From NCBI GenBank assembly GCA_938041555.1, contig CALIAC010000021.1, forward strand, positions 1-47,492: DNA of 47,492 nucleotides. Reading direction: 5' to 3'. Below, piece after piece: positions 42,480-47,492 of this stretch. Made by a program: the position numbers and the translations under genes. The DNA is from an uncultured Candidatus Saccharibacteria bacterium (GTDB lineage: Bacteria > Patescibacteriota > Saccharimonadia > Saccharimonadales > Saccharimonadaceae). The number at the start of each line of letters is the position of its first letter. The first letter of the stretch is position 1. The notes below the pieces were generated by a model. It searched no databases, was not told the DNA's origin, and worked only from the letters and a program-made list of their open reading frames with translations.

Positions 42480-42923
42480 TTATGGCTGAGCCTTCTTGCG
42501 TGAAGATCTGTGCGCTTGCTCATTGAGCAGACATAGCGTAATAGAGCTAAGGGCCAGCGCTTCCGTACCACGCGCCACGTAATGCATTCTCGTCTCTTCC
42601 GCCCGGCGGTCTTCGAGCGCAATGATGTTTGAGAGCCCATCGGCAGTAGCAATGTCCTCATCCGTCGTCAGCACGTGCTCCGCAACTGGATTAAGCAGGT
42701 TACCCACCGGCTCTATACTGCCACTATCGCGATAAACACTAATGCCTGTTGCGACTGTGAGAGTCGCACCAATGGTGGCCAGCATCCCCAATGCTCGCGC
42801 AACTTTCTCACGCCGCGAGGATCGCTCGGGCGATTGTAATTTTTCTGCAAAACGCGTGACCCAGCTTGGCTTCTCACTTTTGTGTCGCGCCCCAGCGTGT
42901 CGCATTTTTTGTGTTGTTGTCAT
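42480..42923 (-). CDS. Small membrane protein, unrecognised
   Basis: A 147-residue protein with a basic N-terminus (TRFAEKLQSPERSSRREKVA), one or two hydrophobic segments (LGMLATIGATLTVATGISVY near residue 47; TEALALSSITLCLLNE near 119) and a basic end. I see no family. The ATG at 42923 is preferred to the one at 42929 because AGAGGA lies 8 bases from the former but only 2 from the latter. It lies between kinase II and receiver II on the opposite strand. The 160 bases between it and kinase II contain an ACAGAGG/CCTCTGT inverted repeat. Confidence 0.65.
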   Translation of the reverse strand: MTTTQKMRHAGARHKSEKPSWVTRFAEKLQSPERSSRREKVARALGMLATIGATLTVATGISVYRDSGSIEPVGNLLNPVAEHVLTTDEDIATADGLSNIIALEDRRAEETRMHYVARGTEALALSSITLCLLNEQAHRSSRKKAQP

Positions 42924-43285
42924 ATTCATATTCCTCTGTTAGGGAGTAGTATGATACCACAGGATTGATTTATAGTCAATAGCTGCCCCAGTAGTGCTGC
43001 CAGGCAAACATACACTAGCCAGTGTGTATAGAATATCTGCTTACGTTGCGAGCTTTCAGACGTCCTCTTGTGCAGTGGGGTCGCTGCAAAAAGCAGGGGA
43101 TGTTTTGCAATTTCCGGTATACGTGCGCCCCTTTCAAATTGCTACCAGCGCTCTGTCAATCTCTTCGCGCAAAGCCAACCGTGCGCCAGACCCATCAGCA
43201 GAGCAGCACTTTATATTAATTCCTCTCAAAAAAACCACAAGCACTATGGTATTTTTGCCGACAATTGCGTACAATAGAGGGTGAT

Positions 43286-44833
43286 ATGACAAAGGTTAAG
43301 ATTCTGCTTGTCGAAGACGACAAAAGCCTGCGCGAAATATACGGAGTACGCCTGTTGGCCGAGGGGTATGACATCGTGTCGGCCGGCGATGGGGAAGAAG
43401 CACTCGCCATGGCTATCAAAGAACGTCCGCAGCTCATCATCAGCGATGTGATGATGCCCAAGATTAGTGGCTTCGACATGCTCGATATCTTGCGCAGCAC
43501 CACTGAGACGCGCGGCATCAAGGTGATTATCATGACGGCACTCTCCAGCCAAGACCAGCGCATGCGCGGCGAGGCGCTGGGAGCAGACCGCTACCTCGTC
43601 AAATCGCAGGTTGGTATTGAAGATGTGGTGCGTGCCGTACACGACGTCCTTGGCGATACAGGGGTAAGCCACCGGCCGGCAGCACACACCACTCCTGAGC
43701 CTCAGCCAAGCGCACCAGCCAACCCAGTGCCACCAGCCAGTCAGCCCCAGCCCACCACACTGCCGCAGCCCACAGCGCCATTCTCTACACCACGGCCGGC
43801 TAGCCTGGGTGAGCGAGTGATCCACCCGCTACAGTCTTCTATGCCGAGGCCAGATTATGCCAGCCTGATAGATGACGAACTCGATGCCGCCAATGGTACT
43901 TCACAGCCCACAGCGCCGCAGCCGCCAGCCGAGCCCACCACGCCACAGCCATTCACCTTACCGCCAGCCGAAGAGGCACCAGAAGCCGAGATCGTCACGC
44001 ATCATGATGAACACCCAATCCCTGCTAATAGCGCACCAAGCCCAGCAGAAGCTCCACATCTGCACACACCGCTAGCTAGCGATACTCCCGCTACGCAGCC
44101 ACTCATTAACGATATTATTGCGCCGCATAGCACAGCGCCATCAGGTATTCCAGATGTACACCACCACACCGTAGCGAGCCAGCCTGCTCACTACACCCAC
44201 ACTCCAGCCGACGACGAAGCCGAGTTAGCCGAAGCTCTGCGCATGAGCACGCAGCAGGTCGATGATGAGACAGACACCGGTGCAGCCGCCTACCAGCCAA
44301 GCCAAAACCAGCTCGTCACAGACGCCGTGGCCAGCCTTAATGAGCAGATGGACACTATTCCGACTCCGGTCGAACCACCAACACCAACCGCCACAGCATA
44401 CGACGCACCAGCACTAAGCCATACTGCGCCAGTCGCCCCAGCTCAACCACCGATCGCTCACCACGAACATCACGAGGATTCACCAGCTCATCCTGCTCCT
44501 GATAGTGCAGCCGTTGCGCCGCACAGCACACAGGCCATTGCTGCAGACCCGTCTGATGCACTAGCCGCGGCGTTGCTCCAGGGCAGTGTAGCCGCTCATC
44601 CGTCGGTCTCGCCAGTCGATCACCCACTCTACGATGCCATCCGCCCAGCTCCCGTCGCTCCAGCACAGTCCGTCAACACCGCAGCAGGGCAACCATCAAC
44701 CACTCATCATGCAGTATCAGTGCCTCAGCCAGGAGACGCGCCTTCGCGCCCAGCACCAGCCATACAGCACAGCCACGACGACCTCAGTTTCGAAGAGACT
44801 GAGCGGGCAGCACCATCAGCCGGGTCGCATTAA
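43286..44833 (+). CDS. Response regulator with long disordered tail (II)
   Basis: A 515-residue protein. Residues 1-125 form a canonical receiver: EDD at 10-12, phosphoacceptor Asp54 (LIISDVMMPKISG), Thr84 (VIIMTALSS) and Lys106 (RYLVKSQ). The remaining ~390 residues are Pro/Ala/Gln/His/Thr-rich, low complexity and acidic in places, with no DNA-binding domain. The tail may serve as a scaffold or tether. The ATG at 43286 is set by the MTKVKILLVEDD start, with TACAAT 10 bases upstream. The ~360 bases before it hold no gene that I can support. Confidence 0.9.
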   Translation: MTKVKILLVEDDKSLREIYGVRLLAEGYDIVSAGDGEEALAMAIKERPQLIISDVMMPKISGFDMLDILRSTTETRGIKVIIMTALSSQDQRMRGEALGADRYLVKSQVGIEDVVRAVHDVLGDTGVSHRPAAHTTPEPQPSAPANPVPPASQPQPTTLPQPTAPFSTPRPASLGERVIHPLQSSMPRPDYASLIDDELDAANGTSQPTAPQPPAEPTTPQPFTLPPAEEAPEAEIVTHHDEHPIPANSAPSPAEAPHLHTPLASDTPATQPLINDIIAPHSTAPSGIPDVHHHTVASQPAHYTHTPADDEAELAEALRMSTQQVDDETDTGAAAYQPSQNQLVTDAVASLNEQMDTIPTPVEPPTPTATAYDAPALSHTAPVAPAQPPIAHHEHHEDSPAHPAPDSAAVAPHSTQAIAADPSDALAAALLQGSVAAHPSVSPVDHPLYDAIRPAPVAPAQSVNTAAGQPSTTHHAVSVPQPGDAPSRPAPAIQHSHDDLSFEETERAAPSAGSH

Positions 44834-44885
44834 AAATGCGTATCCATATCGCTTCGCACGTGCTATACTAGGTAATCATCATTGC

Positions 44886-45154
44886 ATGGAGCCTGTTATG
44901 CCCGATCGATCGCTATTCAACCACCCATTCCATGAACAACCTACCGATGACCCTGTCACTGGCCCTGCTGCGCGATGCAACAAGCTGATAGCCGCCAGCA
45001 TCCATCGCTCGAGTACCCACTTGATGTGCCAGAGGTCAAACATAGCCAGCTTTTCACACGCATTCGGGCTATTGGCAAGGCTGCTCTCCGCGGCACGCGG
45101 AGCATTGTCTCGGCGGTTACTCGGTCGTGGTCGCGTCATACCCATCAGCATTAA
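44886..45154 (+). pseudogene. Small gene, probably frameshifted
   Basis: A TATACT -10 (44864-44869) leads to ATGs at 44886 and 44898 that open the frame MPDRSLFNHPFHEQPTDDPV. Around 44960-44975 protein-like sequence moves to another frame. That second frame can be read from the ATG at 44975: QHPSLEYPLDVPEVKHSQLF, then TRIRAIGKAALRGTRSIVSA, ending at TAA 45154. Joined by a single-base shift they give a protein of about 90 residues with a basic helical end. It could be a sequencing error, a decayed gene or two overlapping small genes. I do not recognise a family. Confidence 0.4.
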
Positions 45155-45219
45155 CTGAGAGAGTTATGAGCGCAGAGCCGAGCCTTCGGCCAGCACGTCC
45201 TGGGTGATATAATAGAGGC

Positions 45220-45903
45220 ATGTCGACTACCCGCCTCAATAAACACATTGCGCTTGTGCTAGGCCTGTCGCGCCGCCAAGCGGATGACCTAATCGCCGCT
45301 GGAGACGTCGTGGTTGATGGCGAGGTGGCTGTGCTGGGCGCCCGCCTCCAGCCGGGTAGCCTGGTAGCGGTACAGGGCGCGCCACTGCCCAAGCAGGTTG
45401 CTTACCGTACTATTATGCTCAACAAGCCAGTTGGTTACGTCTGCTCACGCAAACAACAGGGGTCACAGCCCACTATCTATAGCCTTTTGCCAGCAGAGTT
45501 GCATGCTCTTAAGCCCGTTGGCCGGCTCGATGCCGATAGCTCGGGCCTACTTTTGCTCAGCAACAACGGTGACTTTGCCTACCGCATGACCCATCCGCAG
45601 TTTGCCAAGGTCAAAGAATACCGCGTTCGGCTCGACCACCCGCTTGAGCCTCTCCACCAGCAGATGATCAGCGACTATGGCATCCAGCTAGCCGATGGCA
45701 CCAGCCGGCTCATCCTTACCCGTCTCCGGCCCAATAGCCGCACCGAGTGGCACATTAGCATGAGTGAGGGCCGCAACCGCCAGATCCGCCGCACCTTCGC
45801 CGCCCTGGGCTACACCGTCACGCGTCTGCACCGCACACACTTTGGCAGCTATAGCCTGGGCAAGCTACCACGAGGCAAGTGGCAGGACGTGGCTGAGCAG
45901 TAG
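45220..45903 (+). CDS. RsuA/RluB-family rRNA pseudouridine synthase
   Basis: A 227-residue enzyme that converts a uridine of rRNA to pseudouridine. An S4 RNA-binding domain spans residues 3-60 (RLNKHIALVLGLSRRQADDL). The catalytic domain has LNKPVGYVCS and GRLDADSSGLLLLSNNGDF, with the nucleophile Asp in GRLD, and ends with the family signature MSEGRNRQIRR. Members modify 23S (RluB, RluE, RluF) or 16S (RsuA) rRNA; the S4 domain argues for the RluB/RsuA branch but the exact site cannot be told. TATAAT lies 6 bases before the ATG. Confidence 0.93.
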   Translation: MSTTRLNKHIALVLGLSRRQADDLIAAGDVVVDGEVAVLGARLQPGSLVAVQGAPLPKQVAYRTIMLNKPVGYVCSRKQQGSQPTIYSLLPAELHALKPVGRLDADSSGLLLLSNNGDFAYRMTHPQFAKVKEYRVRLDHPLEPLHQQMISDYGIQLADGTSRLILTRLRPNSRTEWHISMSEGRNRQIRRTFAALGYTVTRLHRTHFGSYSLGKLPRGKWQDVAEQ

Positions 45904-45950
45904 GGCACTACAAATCCACTCGCGCGCTTTCGTGATATAATGAGAGCATT

Positions 45951-47357
45951 ATGGCTACCAAACTTCCTACCGTTGCAATCATCGGGCGTGCCAATGCTGG
46001 CAAGAGCTCGCTGTTTAATCGTATGATGCGTTCGCAGCAGGCTATCGTGGCACGCGAGGCCGGTACGACGCGCGATCGGGTGGTGGGTAAGGCAGCCTAC
46101 CATGGGCATGAGTTCTGGCTCGTCGATACAGCCGGCCTCAAGCCAGCAGAAGACGAGTTTGAGGCAAGTATCCAAGAGCAAATCACCGATGCATCCGATG
46201 CGGCCGACGTCATTCTCGTGGTCGTGGACAGCACCGAATACCCCAGCGACGAAGATCGGCGCGTCGCCAAAACCGCCCTCAAGAGCCGCAAGCCTGTCAT
46301 TCTCATTGCAAACAAAACCGACCTGCGGGGCAGTCTGCCTACTAGTGAGTTCCTCCGTCTTGGCATCAAAAGCATTATCCGCACCAGTGCCGAGCACAAC
46401 AGTGGTATTAGTGATGCACTGGATGAGATCTGTCGGCACATCCCAGAGAAGCGCCAAGCCGAGCCAAGCGATGTACTCAAGATTGCGTTGATCGGCCGCC
46501 CGAATGTAGGTAAATCCAGCCTCTTCAATACCCTGGCAGGCAAGCAGCAAGCCATCGTGGCTGGGGTGGCGGGCACCACACGCGATGTCAATCGCATCCG
46601 CCTGCGCTACCAGGGGCAAACCATCGAGCTGCTCGACACCGCTGGCATTCGCCGCCAAGGCAAGCAGGAGGTGGGCATCGAGAAGTTTAGCGTCTTGCGC
46701 ACCCTGGCTGCCATCGAGGAGGCCGATATTTGCTTCCTCCTGATGGACGTGAACGAGCTCAACACCGCTCTCGACCAGCGGCTCGCAGGCATCATTGCCG
46801 AGGCAGGCAAGGGCATGGCCATCGTCGTGAGCAAATGGGACGCCGTGGAAGGCAAAGATGCCTACACGCGCGATACACTCGCCCCGCAGATCTCCGCCCA
46901 GTTCGACTTCACACCGTGGGCACCACTCATCTTTACCAGTGCCGTTACGGGCCAGAATGTGACGAAATTATTCGACCTCGCTCTTGGCATCGCTGCCCAT
47001 CGCCAGCAAAAGACCACCACGCGCACCCTCAACGACCTCCTGCAGCGCTCTGTGCAGAAGCACCCACCAGCTGGCCTCAAGAATACCCACCCCAAGCTGC
47101 GCTACATCGTCCAGACAGACACCAACCCACCATGGTTCGTTATCTACGGCAGCAACCTCAAGTTCGTCCACTGGAGCTATAAGCGCTACCTCGAGCGGCG
47201 CATCCGCGACACCTACGACTACACCGGCACTCCCATCAAGCTCTCCTTCCGCGACGAGAAGCAGCTCAAAGCCAACCGCGAGCGCGTCAAGCGTGGCCTC
47301 GAGCCTGTTACCAAAGCATATAAGCAGCGCAAGAACGCCGAAGGACAAAGTACGTAA
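45951..47357 (+). CDS. der: Ribosome-assembly GTPase Der (EngA)
   Basis: A 468-residue GTPase with the two tandem G domains unique to Der, required for 50S subunit maturation. Domain 1 has GRANAGKSSLFNR, DTAGL and NKTD. Domain 2 has GRPNVGKSSLFNTL, DTAGIRR and SKWD. The C-terminal KH-like domain spans about residues 350-450 (LRYIVQTDTNPPWFVIYGSN). It follows the pseudouridine synthase by 47 bases with its own TATAAT 9 bases before the ATG. Both act on the ribosome. The last 135 bases of the window hold no gene. Confidence 0.97.
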   Translation: MATKLPTVAIIGRANAGKSSLFNRMMRSQQAIVAREAGTTRDRVVGKAAYHGHEFWLVDTAGLKPAEDEFEASIQEQITDASDAADVILVVVDSTEYPSDEDRRVAKTALKSRKPVILIANKTDLRGSLPTSEFLRLGIKSIIRTSAEHNSGISDALDEICRHIPEKRQAEPSDVLKIALIGRPNVGKSSLFNTLAGKQQAIVAGVAGTTRDVNRIRLRYQGQTIELLDTAGIRRQGKQEVGIEKFSVLRTLAAIEEADICFLLMDVNELNTALDQRLAGIIAEAGKGMAIVVSKWDAVEGKDAYTRDTLAPQISAQFDFTPWAPLIFTSAVTGQNVTKLFDLALGIAAHRQQKTTTRTLNDLLQRSVQKHPPAGLKNTHPKLRYIVQTDTNPPWFVIYGSNLKFVHWSYKRYLERRIRDTYDYTGTPIKLSFRDEKQLKANRERVKRGLEPVTKAYKQRKNAEGQST

Positions 47358-47492
47358 GGCACGGGCAAGAGCCATTTGTAGGTGCTTTCTGACGCTTGAT
47401 ACACTTGCTTTATCAGAGAATAGTCTTTCGCTCGTTCAGTAGTTTTATACCTTAACACTGTGTCGGCGACTATAGGCAAGTCACTCGAGAAG

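Noticed and set aside
1..47492. CRISPR array, insertion sequence, transposase, integrase or rRNA genes
   Set aside because: No regularly spaced direct repeats, transposase/integrase motifs or rRNA segments were seen on either strand.
1..47492. Alternative genetic code (TGA as glycine), as in some other Patescibacteria lineages
   Set aside because: Conserved genes here use TGA as a stop at expected ends (for example the GT2 gene and the DUF4367-like gene), and no conserved protein runs through TGA.

Overview
The window most likely comes from a small-genome bacterium of the Candidatus Saccharibacteria (TM7) / Patescibacteria radiation. The case rests on a mix of core housekeeping genes, prepilin-like and sortase-anchored surface proteins, many proteins with long Ala/Pro/Gln-rich disordered tails, and no biosynthetic pathways. 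TGA is used as a normal stop. The lineage call is inference from gene content; no rRNA is present to confirm it.

Layout. Positions 141-7490 (minus strand) hold an F1Fo ATP synthase operon in the order atpI/Z-B-E-F-H-A-G-(two membrane proteins)-D, closed by a terminator directly after atpD, so no epsilon gene (atpC) is present. From 7.7 to 16.2 kb come a small basic protein, a glutaredoxin, a large prepilin-like RCC1/ricin-lectin fusion, an ABC-F ATPase, a strongly expressed-looking 71-residue membrane peptide, SmpB and a GT4 glycosyltransferase. From 16.2 to 21.2 kb come two alpha/beta hydrolases, a GT2 glycosyltransferase, exonuclease III, a structured small transcript and a ribokinase-fold protein. 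A gene-poor 1.2 kb follows, then an LPXTG surface protein and a sortase on either side of tRNA-Leu(CAA). From 26 to 33 kb lie a PEGA/propeller protein, a DUF4367-like membrane protein, GluRS and two hypothetical proteins. From 33.6 to 45.2 kb lie a DUF3048 protein, two histidine kinases, two response regulators, a putative metallopeptidase, tRNA-Glu(TTC) and a membrane-anchored propeller. The end carries an RsuA/RluB-type pseudouridine synthase and the ribosome-assembly GTPase Der.

How things work together. The operon supplies ATP synthesis or ATP-driven proton pumping. The LPXTG protein and sortase form a substrate/enzyme pair for surface display, and the lectin-bearing prepilin-like protein is a candidate host-contact adhesin. 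The kinases and receivers form one or two signalling sets next to envelope proteins.

The most unusual signals are: (1) a metallopeptidase-like gene whose only promoter-linked ATG is followed by an (AG)8 tract that puts it out of frame, which looks like a phase-variable switch in the OFF state; (2) two copies of a ~130-nt structured RNA motif (29803-29934 plus, 33431-33557 minus) with compensatory changes; (3) two copies of a ~120-nt branched hairpin element (13634, 26405); (4) twin near-identical strong promoters (13306, 19934) driving small structured transcripts; and (5) a recurring -10 box 6-7 bases before the start codon, implying many leaderless mRNAs.
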